A stretch of 64,000 nucleotides of DNA, taken from assembly GCF_023094165.1 (NCBI RefSeq), contig NZ_JALMDK010000003.1, positions 124,001 to 188,000 of the forward strand, given 5' to 3'. The position numbers were made by a program, and so were the translations under genes. The DNA comes from Crossiella sp. S99.2 (GTDB lineage Bacteria > Actinomycetota > Actinomycetes > Mycobacteriales > Pseudonocardiaceae). Shown piece after piece: positions 49,533 through 56,933 of this stretch (its first letter is position 1; the number at the start of each line of letters is the position of its first letter). The notes beneath the pieces were generated by a model, which made no database searches, was not told the DNA's origin, and saw only the letters and a list, made by a program, of their open reading frames with translations.

Positions 49533-50330
49533 TCAGGCGTCCTGCGGCGCCGGCTCCGGCAACACCGAACCCGTCTCCAGCAACGTCTTCAGGTTGGCGA
49601 TGATGTGCACCCAGCCTTCGCTGATCATGCCGCGCAGCACCGAGTCCGGCGCGAACCCGTCATGGGTCACCGTCAGCTTCACCAGCTCGCCCAGTGCCTC
49701 GATGTCGAAGCTCGCCTTCGACCGCGGTTCCGCAGCCAGCTTCGCGCCCAGCTCCGGGTCCAGGCCGACGCTGGGGGCGAACTCCGGGGTGAAGGTGTGC
49801 CAGGTGTAGGCCAGCCTGCGGTGCGGATCGGCCTCCAGGACCACCTGCTCCGGGTCGCTGTGCGACCAGTCGCCCTGGGTCCAGGTGATGGTGGAGCCGG
49901 GGCGCCAGTCGGATTCCAGGGTCGCGCCCCAGTACTGCTGGGTGAAGGACGGGGTGGTCAGGGCCGCCCACAGCTGTTCGGGGGTGGTGCGGATGTAGGT
50001 GGTGTAGACGAAGGGGTCCATGGGTCCTTGCTCCAATGCGGTTTTCAGGTCGGCCAGTGCCTGGGCGCGGGGACGGTGGTAGTGGGTGATCCAGCGGTCG
50101 GCGATGGCGTTGATCGGCGCGGCGTTGAGGTAGTGCAACTTCTCCCGGCCGCGCCACTGGGTGGTCACCAGTTCGGCAGCCGCCAGCACCGCCAGGTGCT
50201 TGCTCACCGACTGGCGGGCCATCTCCAGTCCGGCGCACAGCTCCCGCAGGGTCTGTCCGTTCCGGCTGTTCAGGCTGTCCAGTAACCGGCGGCGACTGGG
50301 ATCGGCCAGTGCCTTGAACACCTCGTCCAT
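49533..50330 (-). CDS. ArsR winged helix fused to SRPBCC/AHSA1 domain
   Basis: A protein of 265 residues. Residues 1-100 are an ArsR regulator (DEVFKALADPSRRRLLDSLN, ELCAGLEMARQSVSKHLAVL); about 105-255 form an AHSA1-type SRPBCC domain (VYTTYIRTTPEQLWAALTTP, then MISEGWVHIIANLKTLLE). Elsewhere in actinomycetes the two parts are usually adjacent genes; here they are one protein, so ligand binding could directly alter DNA binding. ATG at 50330 has GAGAGGA upstream; a GTG at 50345 is possible. A very large inverted repeat lies just upstream, the likely operator. Confidence 0.87.
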   Translation of the reverse strand: MDEVFKALADPSRRRLLDSLNSRNGQTLRELCAGLEMARQSVSKHLAVLAAAELVTTQWRGREKLHYLNAAPINAIADRWITHYHRPRAQALADLKTALEQGPMDPFVYTTYIRTTPEQLWAALTTPSFTQQYWGATLESDWRPGSTITWTQGDWSHSDPEQVVLEADPHRRLAYTWHTFTPEFAPSVGLDPELGAKLAAEPRSKASFDIEALGELVKLTVTHDGFAPDSVLRGMISEGWVHIIANLKTLLETGSVLPEPAPQDA

Positions 50331-50343
50331 CGGATCCTCTCGC

Positions 50344-50394
50344 ACATGCAGCCGTTTGGCTGCCTGAACGATAGGCAGCCAAACGGCTGCATGT
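50344..50394. promoter_or_regulatory. 51-bp double-palindrome operator between divergent genes
   Basis: Two perfect 22-bp arms (50344-50365 and 50373-50394) form an inverted repeat around a 7-bp centre. Each arm is itself a palindrome, GCAGCCGTTTGGCTGC or its complement. It lies between the ArsR-SRPBCC gene and the divergent lipoprotein gene (ATG 50415), and so can control both. Two regulator dimers could bind side by side, 27 bp apart. Confidence 0.85.
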
Positions 50395-50414
50395 CAACCG
50401 CCTAGGCTTGGCGC

Positions 50415-50894
50415 ATGCGTGGGGGATCACTGCTGATCGGGATTGTGCTGCTCATCGGCCTGGCCGGCTGTGGCGCGCCGGAGCCGCCCAGGCTGGGGGT
50501 GCCGGGGCAGAAGGTGACCGTGGTCCGTGGCGACCGGACCTATCCGATGACCGCGGAGATCCTCAGCTGGGAGGTCCGGCCGCATCCGCAGGTCCCGGAG
50601 CGGGGTTCGGCGGTCAACTTCCGCTACCGGTTCACCGGCACCCCGCCGGAGGTCCTGGTCGAACTGCTGGCCTGCGCGATCGACGCGAATCGGGTGGTCA
50701 TCCTGTGCGCGGGCATCCACCACACCGGCGTCGGCGAGGAGTGGTTCGGCCCGGCCGAGGGCCTGGATTTCACCCGCACCACCGCGGTGGTGGTGTTCCC
50801 GGATCAGCTGCACACCAGCTCGAACCCCAATGACCCCAAGGACTTCGACGGCTACTACCCGCCGCGCCGCCTCGGTCCCGGCGACCGGATCTAG
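50415..50894 (+). CDS. lipoprotein of unknown function
   Basis: A protein of 159 residues. Signal peptide with lipobox LAGC (Cys19). The mature part is a small beta-rich domain with two further cysteines (LLACAIDANRVVILCAG) that may pair. No named family recognised. Its promoter region contains the large double palindrome, so the ArsR-SRPBCC protein probably controls it. The stop codon shares CTAG with the stop of the convergent LigD-type polymerase gene. Confidence 0.75.
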   Translation: MRGGSLLIGIVLLIGLAGCGAPEPPRLGVPGQKVTVVRGDRTYPMTAEILSWEVRPHPQVPERGSAVNFRYRFTGTPPEVLVELLACAIDANRVVILCAGIHHTGVGEEWFGPAEGLDFTRTTAVVVFPDQLHTSSNPNDPKDFDGYYPPRRLGPGDRI

Positions 50895-51811
50895 CGGGGC
50901 AGCACCGCGGCCCGGTCCGGATCCAGCAGCGGCGCCCACAGGTCACCGTCCTGCTCGATGCGGTCCAGGGCCTGCTCCGGGCCGAACCGTAGTTGGCCGG
51001 GCTGGGTGCAGTCCTCGATCTCGGCCCAGGTCACCGGCAGGGACACGGTCGGCTGGGGCTGGGCGCGCAGGGAGTATGGGGCGACGGTGGTCTTGGCCGG
51101 GTTGTTCCGGCTCCAGTCGATGAGCACCCGGCCGGTGCGTTCGGCCCTGGTCATGCGGTGCACGACCAGGTTGGGGAGCTGTCTGGCGAGTCGCTGGGCG
51201 ATGGTCTTGGCGTAGGCGCTGGTGTGTTCGGGGGCGGTGACCCGGACCGGCAGGTAGAGCTGGAGTCCGTTGCCGCCGCTGACCTTGGGGTAGGCGGTGA
51301 GGCCGTCCTCGGCGAGCACGGCGCGCAGGTGTTCGGCGACCCGGCAGCACAGGCCCAGGCCGGCGGGCGGGCCGGGTTCGAGGTCGAAGACCAGGCGGTC
51401 CGGTGGCCGGATGCCGCCTGGTGGGCCGACTGTCCACTGTGGAACGTGCAGTTCGAGGGCGGCGAGGTTGGCCGCCCACATCAGGGTGGCCAGGTCGTCG
51501 AGCACGGGGAGGTGGACGCTGTCCCGGCCGCGGCTGCTGCGCGGGGTGGGCACCTGGGCGGTGCGTACCCAGCCGGGGGCGTGCCGGGAGACGTCTTTTT
51601 CGTAACGGGACTCGCCGGTGACGCCGTCGGGGAAGCGGCGCAGGGTGGCCGGGCGGTCCTGGAGGTGCGGGAGCAGGACCGGGGCGATGTGCGCGTAGTA
51701 GTCGATGACCTCGGACTTGGTGGTGCGGCTCCACGGGTAGAGCACCTGGTCCAGGTTGGTCAGGCGCACCCGGCGGTCCTGGACCGCGACCACGATGTTG
51801 TCGGTGCTCAT
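50891..51811 (-). CDS. LigD-type NHEJ polymerase/primase domain protein with altered catalytic motifs
   Basis: A protein of 306 residues covering the LigD POL (archaeo-eukaryotic primase) domain alone: VRLTNLDQVLYPWSRTTKSE, LRRFPDGVTGESRYEKDVSR, RLVFDLEPG, SGGNGLQLYLPV, VLIDWSRNNPAKTTVAPYSL. In active members motif I is DLDPG and motif II SGxKGLHxY. Here the second metal-binding Asp is Glu, and the Lys and His of motif II are Asn and Gln; the third Asp (LIDW) is kept. Catalysis is therefore doubtful. ATG at 51811 is chosen because it starts the conserved domain. Confidence 0.85.
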   Translation of the reverse strand: MSTDNIVVAVQDRRVRLTNLDQVLYPWSRTTKSEVIDYYAHIAPVLLPHLQDRPATLRRFPDGVTGESRYEKDVSRHAPGWVRTAQVPTPRSSRGRDSVHLPVLDDLATLMWAANLAALELHVPQWTVGPPGGIRPPDRLVFDLEPGPPAGLGLCCRVAEHLRAVLAEDGLTAYPKVSGGNGLQLYLPVRVTAPEHTSAYAKTIAQRLARQLPNLVVHRMTRAERTGRVLIDWSRNNPAKTTVAPYSLRAQPQPTVSLPVTWAEIEDCTQPGQLRFGPEQALDRIEQDGDLWAPLLDPDRAAVLPR

Positions 51812-51934
51812 CGGACCCGGGTACCCCGTTGGCGCGGGGGCTACCGGAAAAAGTTCGCTGGGGCGTGTCGATATCGCCGGCGGCCATTCGTCGTCATGGT
51901 GTACGCCAGCACCAGAACTGACGGGAGCACGACG

Positions 51935-52276
51935 ATGAAGTACATGCTGATGATCATGGCCGCGGACAAGGACGCGGACAACGGCTGCACGTTCGAGGAC
52001 TGGGTGGCCTATGAGAAGGAGCTCAAGGACGCGGGGGTGTGGGTCAGCGGGCACGCCCTGGCCGACCTGGTGACCGCGACGACGGTGCAGGTCAGCGCGG
52101 CGGGGGAGCGGACGGTCACCGATGGGCCGTTCGCGGAGACCCGGGAGGTGCTCGGTGGGTACGACATCATCGACGTGCCTGATCTGGACGAGGCGCTGAA
52201 GTGGGCGGCGCGCTGCCCGGGGTCCTGGGGTGGCGGGGCGGTCGTGGTGCGGCCGGTCGCGGACTTCGGGAACTGA
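51935..52276 (+). CDS. YCII/DGPF-domain protein, partner of ECF42 sigma
   Basis: A protein of 113 residues: KYMLMIMAADKD, ELKDAGVWVSGHAL and the hallmark VTDGPFAETREVLGGYDIID. DGPF proteins are the conserved neighbours of group ECF42 sigma factors and are thought to take part in their signalling or response. Five bp separate it from the sigma gene. ATG at 51935 follows a GGGAG-like site. Confidence 0.9.
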   Translation: MKYMLMIMAADKDADNGCTFEDWVAYEKELKDAGVWVSGHALADLVTATTVQVSAAGERTVTDGPFAETREVLGGYDIIDVPDLDEALKWAARCPGSWGGGAVVVRPVADFGN

Positions 52277-52281
52277 TCGTC

Positions 52282-53541
52282 ATGAGCGAGCAGGCGTCCT
52301 CCTCGGTCGAGTCAATCTTCCGGGAGGAGCACGGCAGGCTGCTGGCCTCGCTGGTGCGCCGTTTCGGTGATCTGGACCTGGCCGAGGAGGTCGCCGCGGA
52401 GGCGATCGAGGCGGCGCTGACGCACTGGCCCGTGGACGGGGTGCCGAACAAGCCGGGGGCGTGGTTGCTGACCACGGCCCGGCGCAAGGCGGTGGACCGG
52501 CTGCGGCGGGACCAGGCTTACGCGGCCCGGCTGGCCATCCTGCAGGTGGAGGCGGACCGGTCCGATCCGGCTCCGGCCGCCGATGTGGGTGGGGATCTGC
52601 CGGATGACCGGTTGCAGTTGTTCTTCACCTGCGCGCACCCGGCGCTGCCCGCGGAGGATCGCGGCGCGCTGACCTTGCGTTGCCTGGCCGGGCTGACCAC
52701 CCCAGAGGTGGCGCGGGCCTACCTGGTGCCCTCGGCGACGATGGCGCAGCGGATCGTGCGGGCGAAGAAGAAGATCCGGGAGGCGCGGATCCCGTTCCGG
52801 GTGCCCGGCGCGGATGAGTTGCCGGAGCGGCTGCCCGGGGTGCTGCAGGTGCTGTACTCGATCTTCACTGAGGGGTACGCGGCCAGTTCCGGGCCGGAGT
52901 TGCAGCGGCTGGACCTGGCCGAGGAGGCGATCCGGCTGGTGCGGATCCTGCACCGGCTGTTGCCCGGGGAGCGGGAGGTGACCGGGCTGCTCGCGTTGCT
53001 GCTGCTGACCCACGCCCGCCGGGCGGCGCGCACCGGCGGGCACGGCGAGCTGATGTTGCTGGCCGATCAGGACCGGTCGCGCTGGGACCGGGCGATGATC
53101 GCCGAGGGCGAGCCGCTGGTGGTCGCCGCGCTGTCCGGCGGTCCGGCGGGGCGGTACGGGGTGCAGGCCGCGATCGCCGCGCTGCACGATGAGGCCGCCG
53201 ATTTCGCGAGCACGGACTGGCCGCAGATCGTGGCCCTCTACGACGTGCTGCTGACGATCATGCCGTCGCCGGTGGTGGCGCTGAACCGGGCGGCCGCGGT
53301 GGCCATGCGGGACGGTCCCGCCGCCGGTCTGGCCCTGCTCGATGAACTGGCCGGGGAGCCGAAACTCCGCGGCTACCACCTGTACCCGCTGGCCCGCGCG
53401 GACCTGCTGGAACGCCTGGGCCGCAACGACGAGGCCGCCACCGCGTACCGGGAAGCCCTGGAGCTGGCGGGCACTGAACCTGAACGCGCGCACCTGCGCG
53501 ACCGACTTGTCGCCCTGGAGGGGAACAACCATGGACCGTGA
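52282..53541 (+). CDS. ECF42-group RNA polymerase sigma factor with C-terminal TPR-like domain
   Basis: A protein of 419 residues. Sigma region 2 (SIFREEHGRLLASLVRRFGD, then PGAWLLTTARRKAVDRLRRD) and region 4 (LRCLAGLTTPEVARAYLVPS, then MAQRIVRAKKKIREA) are followed by a long C-terminal domain of about 220 residues with DGPAAGLALLDELAGE and TPR-like helices, the mark of ECF42. No anti-sigma gene is present, as is usual for this group; the C-terminal domain is thought to control activity. ATG at 52282 is just after the DGPF gene. The end overlaps the next gene by 11 bp. Confidence 0.92.
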   Translation: MSEQASSSVESIFREEHGRLLASLVRRFGDLDLAEEVAAEAIEAALTHWPVDGVPNKPGAWLLTTARRKAVDRLRRDQAYAARLAILQVEADRSDPAPAADVGGDLPDDRLQLFFTCAHPALPAEDRGALTLRCLAGLTTPEVARAYLVPSATMAQRIVRAKKKIREARIPFRVPGADELPERLPGVLQVLYSIFTEGYAASSGPELQRLDLAEEAIRLVRILHRLLPGEREVTGLLALLLLTHARRAARTGGHGELMLLADQDRSRWDRAMIAEGEPLVVAALSGGPAGRYGVQAAIAALHDEAADFASTDWPQIVALYDVLLTIMPSPVVALNRAAAVAMRDGPAAGLALLDELAGEPKLRGYHLYPLARADLLERLGRNDEAATAYREALELAGTEPERAHLRDRLVALEGNNHGP

Positions 53542-54178
53542 CCAGATCCTCGACTGGACCACTCAGCAGCGCTTGCACCTGGCGGATTTCCTGGAGAGTC
53601 TGCCCGAATCGGAGTGGCAGGCCCGGTCGCTCTGTCCGGAGTGGACGGTCTATGAGGTGGCCGCGCACATGACGATCTCCACCCGGATGACCTTCGTCGG
53701 TCTGGCCAAGGCCGCGATCCGGGCGCGGGGCAGCTTCGACCGGATGGAGGCGACCCTGGCGATCGAACGGGCGGCGCGGTTCAGTCCGGCGGAGTTGATC
53801 GCGCAGGTGCGGGAGCACGCGGGCTCGGCCAAGCGCACGCCCGGTTCGGGTTTGCTGGACCCGTTGACCGATGCGTTGGTGCACACCCAGGACATCGCGC
53901 GGCCGCTGGGCCGGGTGCGGGTGATGCCGGTGGAGCCGACGGTCGCGGCCCTGGAACACGTCCTGAAGAGCGCGTTTTACGGTGCGCGCAAGCGGTTCCG
54001 CGGGCTGCGTCTGGTCGCGACCGACGCCGAGTGGATCTCGGGGGAGGGGGCTGATGAGGTGCGTGGTCCGGTGGGGGAGTTGTTGTTGCTGGCGACCGGG
54101 CGGGCGGCGGGGCTGGCGGGTTTGTCCGGGGCGGGTGCGGAGCGGTTGGCCTCAGCTTTCGCCGAGGCGGGCAAGTAG
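53531..54178 (+). CDS. TIGR03083-family protein (mycothiol-dependent maleylpyruvate isomerase-like)
   Basis: A protein of 215 residues in the DinB/maleylpyruvate-isomerase-N superfamily: LADFLESLPESEWQARSLCP, EWTVYEVAAHMTISTRM and DALVHTQDIARPL, with the His residues that form the metal site. Members use or may use mycothiol; the substrate here is unknown. It overlaps the sigma gene by 11 bp, so it is probably a direct member of the ECF42 operon. The 3' end overlaps the STAND gene by 27 bp. Confidence 0.85.
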   Translation: MDRDQILDWTTQQRLHLADFLESLPESEWQARSLCPEWTVYEVAAHMTISTRMTFVGLAKAAIRARGSFDRMEATLAIERAARFSPAELIAQVREHAGSAKRTPGSGLLDPLTDALVHTQDIARPLGRVRVMPVEPTVAALEHVLKSAFYGARKRFRGLRLVATDAEWISGEGADEVRGPVGELLLLATGRAAGLAGLSGAGAERLASAFAEAGK

Positions 54179-56170
54179 CCAGGCGACCTGCTGTTCTCGG
54201 TGCTGGGCGCGGTGCAGGACAAGGGATTCACGCCAGGCGGTGGCCGCTTGGTCGGTCTGGCCGAGGGCGGTGTGCGCGCTGCCGAGGCGGCGCAGGATGT
54301 CGGCCTGTTCGTAGGCGTCGCCGAGTTCCCGGTACTGGGTCAGGGCTTGGTGCAGGTAGTCGATGGCATCGTGGTGGCGGCCCAGTTTGAGCGCGATGCT
54401 GCCGAGGCTGTGCAGGGCGCCGGCCTCGCCGTCCCGGTAGTGGTGGACGCGGGAGAGTTCCAGGGCGGTGGTGAAGTAGTCGACAGCCTTGAGTTCCAGG
54501 CCGAGGTTGGCCAGGTGCCAGCCATATCCCTTGAGCGCCTTGGCCCGCCACTCCGGGGCGCCGAGCTGCTCGAAGGCATCCAGGGCGTGGGTGGCGGCCT
54601 CCAGGGCCTGCTGGTGATCACCGAGGGCCTGCCAGGCGAGGGCGAGCGCGCGCTGGGCGTGCGCCTGCCCGGCCAGGTCGCCGGCTTCGGTGGCCAGTCC
54701 GACCGCGCGGCGCAGGCAGTCGAGTGCTTGCTGGGGGTGGCCGAGGCGCAGGCTGGCGCGGCCGAGCAGCCGGAGTGCGGTGTAGCGGGCTTCTGGGTGA
54801 TCGAGGTAGTCGGCGGCGACCAGGCCAAGGCCCCAGGTCATGAGGTGGAGGGCCTGGTGGCCGCGGCGTTGCTGGTAGGTGGTCAGGGCCCAGGCGAGTT
54901 GCCAGGTCAGCAGCGGGTTGTCGTCGAGTCGCACGGTGTCGAACAGGGCGCGGTGTTCGGCGTCGAACCAGGCCAGCGCGCTCTGTTCGTCGGGCATATC
55001 CAGGGGCGGGGTGCGGGGTGGGCCGGGTGGCAGGGGGAGCACGTGCAGCTGGTCGAGGTGGTGGTGGGCGGCCAGGGCGGTGTGCAGGTAGAAGTCGGTG
55101 AGGCCGCCCAGGTCCCGGTCGGTGGCGGTGGTGGCGGCGAAGTTGCGGACCAGGTCGTGCATGCGCCAGCGGTTGTTGGCGTCTCGGTGCACCAGGGATG
55201 CCTGTTCCAGGGCGCGCAGCGTGCGGCGGGTGTCGGGTGAGCCGGTAAGGGCGGTGGCTGCGGTCAGGCTGATGTCGGGGCCGGGGGCGATGCCGAGCAG
55301 GCCGAAGACGCGGGCCGCTTCGGTGCCCAGGGCGCGGTGGGACCAGGAGAGCACGGCGGTGACGCTGGCGGTCGGGTCGTCCTCGTCCAGGCCGGTGTCG
55401 CGGAGTTCGGCGATGACCTCGGACAGCGGCAGGTGCGGTTGGGTGCGGGCGCGGCCGGCGACGATGTTGAGGGCCAGGGGCAGTCCGCCGCAGAGTTCGC
55501 CGAGTTCGCGCAGGTCGGCTGGGTCGGCGTGGCCAAGTCTGGTGGCGAGCAGTTCGTGCGCGTCCGGCCGGGGCAGGACGTCGAGGGCGACGTGCTGGGC
55601 GCCGTGCGCGCCGATCAGGCCGGGCAGGTGGTTGCGGCTGGTGACCAGCACCGTGCAGGTCGGGCTGCCGGGGAGCAGGGGGAGGACCTGGGCGGTGTCC
55701 ACGGCGTTGTCCAGGATGATCAGCAGGCGTTTGCCCGCGACCAGGCTGCGGTAGTGCGCGAACGGGTCGGCGGGCTGGTGGGCCGGGTCCTGGCCGAGGG
55801 CGTCCAGGAAACCGCGGACGGCGGTGGCGGGGGTGAGGGGGTCGCTGTCGGGGCTGAAGCCGCGCAGGTCGACGAAGAGCTGGCCGTCCGGGAAGTCCGC
55901 GATCCGCTGGTGTGCCCAGTGCAGGGCGAGTGCGGTTTTGCCGATGCCGCCGGTCCCGGCCAGCGCGGTGATGGCCACGGTCGCGTTGCCGCCCAGGGCA
56001 GTGGTGAGGGCGGACAGTTCCGGGGCGCGGCCGACAAAAGCCGTCGGGGCGGGTGGGAGTTGGCGGGGGATCGGCAGTGGGGTGGCGCCCAGGTAGATGT
56101 CGCCGGTGATCGAGCCGGCCTGGACCAGGTGGCCGCCGACCGAGCCCGCGTTGTGGTTACCGTGCGTCAC
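54152..56170 (-). CDS. STAND (NB-ARC) ATPase with TPR repeats
   Basis: A protein of 672 residues. The N-terminus has a short Gly/Val-rich strand motif (GSVGGHLVQAGSITGDIYLG) common in actinobacterial STAND proteins. The NB-ARC module follows: AFVGRAPEL, Walker A GTGGIGKTALAL near residue 70, Walker B LLIILDNAVD, VLVTSRNHLPG. A winged-helix region with WRMHDLVRNFAA precedes TPR repeats from about 430 to the end. It lacks a DNA-binding domain, so it is a signalling ATPase rather than a SARP. GTG start; its first codons overlap the methyltransferase gene by 14 bp. Confidence 0.88.
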   Translation of the reverse strand: MTHGNHNAGSVGGHLVQAGSITGDIYLGATPLPIPRQLPPAPTAFVGRAPELSALTTALGGNATVAITALAGTGGIGKTALALHWAHQRIADFPDGQLFVDLRGFSPDSDPLTPATAVRGFLDALGQDPAHQPADPFAHYRSLVAGKRLLIILDNAVDTAQVLPLLPGSPTCTVLVTSRNHLPGLIGAHGAQHVALDVLPRPDAHELLATRLGHADPADLRELGELCGGLPLALNIVAGRARTQPHLPLSEVIAELRDTGLDEDDPTASVTAVLSWSHRALGTEAARVFGLLGIAPGPDISLTAATALTGSPDTRRTLRALEQASLVHRDANNRWRMHDLVRNFAATTATDRDLGGLTDFYLHTALAAHHHLDQLHVLPLPPGPPRTPPLDMPDEQSALAWFDAEHRALFDTVRLDDNPLLTWQLAWALTTYQQRRGHQALHLMTWGLGLVAADYLDHPEARYTALRLLGRASLRLGHPQQALDCLRRAVGLATEAGDLAGQAHAQRALALAWQALGDHQQALEAATHALDAFEQLGAPEWRAKALKGYGWHLANLGLELKAVDYFTTALELSRVHHYRDGEAGALHSLGSIALKLGRHHDAIDYLHQALTQYRELGDAYEQADILRRLGSAHTALGQTDQAATAWRESLVLHRAQHREQQVAWLLARLGES

Positions 56171-56906
56171 GCGGATTGACTGTAGTGGGTCGGCGGAACA
56201 GCGCGGTCCAGAGGAAGGATTCGCCGAAGCCGGCGGAGTCGGCGGGTTCCTCGCGCATGCGGCGCAGTTCGACCTCGGTGAGATCGGCGAAGATCCAGCG
56301 CAGTGACTCCGGGGTGAAGGCGAGTCCGCCGCCGAGGCCGCCCTGGTGGTACAGCTCGGTGTCGGACAGCTCCGAACCCATGGCGCCGGAAGCGAAACAG
56401 GTCAGCGCGAAGTGTCCGCCGGGGGCCAGTAGCCGGTCGAGCAGGGCGAGGTAGCTGATCCGGCGGTGCGGGGGCAGGTGGTGCAGGCAGCCGGAGTCGT
56501 AGATCAGCTCGTACGGGCCGGTCAGGTCGGTGGAAAAGGCGTCCCCGCACCGGAAATTGACCTCGACGTCGGCTTCGCGGGCCCGGTCGCGGGCCCAGTC
56601 CAGGGCGGTGGGGGAGAGGTCGATGGCGTCCACGGTGAAGCCCGCGGCGGCCAGGTGCACGGCGTTGCGGCCCGGTCCGCAGCCCAGGTCCAGGGCCCGG
56701 CCGGGGGTGAACAGCTCGCGGTCGAGGTAGGAGACCAGGTTCTCGTCGGGTTTGGCGGCGAAGAAGGGCACGGGCTTGTCCCGGTCGGCGTAGAAGCCGT
56801 CCCACCAGGTCGATCCGGCGTCGCTGGTCCAGCGGTCGGCCTCGCGGGTGAACAGGCCGTCCAGCAGGCGCAGCACATCGTCCACATCGCGTATGTCCCG
56901 GTCCAT
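56157..56906 (-). CDS. class I SAM-dependent methyltransferase
   Basis: A protein of 249 residues with the Rossmann motif I ALDLGCGPGRNAVHLA, motif II VDAIDLSPTALDWA, and YELIYDSGCLHHLPPHRR. The thiopurine/tellurite-type pattern WWDGFYADRDKPVPFFAAKP at the N-terminus suggests a small-molecule acceptor. It is coupled to the STAND gene by a 14-bp overlap, which suggests a functional link. The acceptor is unknown. Confidence 0.87.
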   Translation of the reverse strand: MDRDIRDVDDVLRLLDGLFTREADRWTSDAGSTWWDGFYADRDKPVPFFAAKPDENLVSYLDRELFTPGRALDLGCGPGRNAVHLAAAGFTVDAIDLSPTALDWARDRAREADVEVNFRCGDAFSTDLTGPYELIYDSGCLHHLPPHRRISYLALLDRLLAPGGHFALTCFASGAMGSELSDTELYHQGGLGGGLAFTPESLRWIFADLTEVELRRMREEPADSAGFGESFLWTALFRRPTTVNPRDAR

Positions 56907-56933
56907 CCGGATCCCCCTTTCCGCAGGTCAATC

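Noticed and set aside
54152..56170. SARP regulator
   Set aside because: It has the ATPase and TPR parts but no winged helix or BTAD at its N-terminus.
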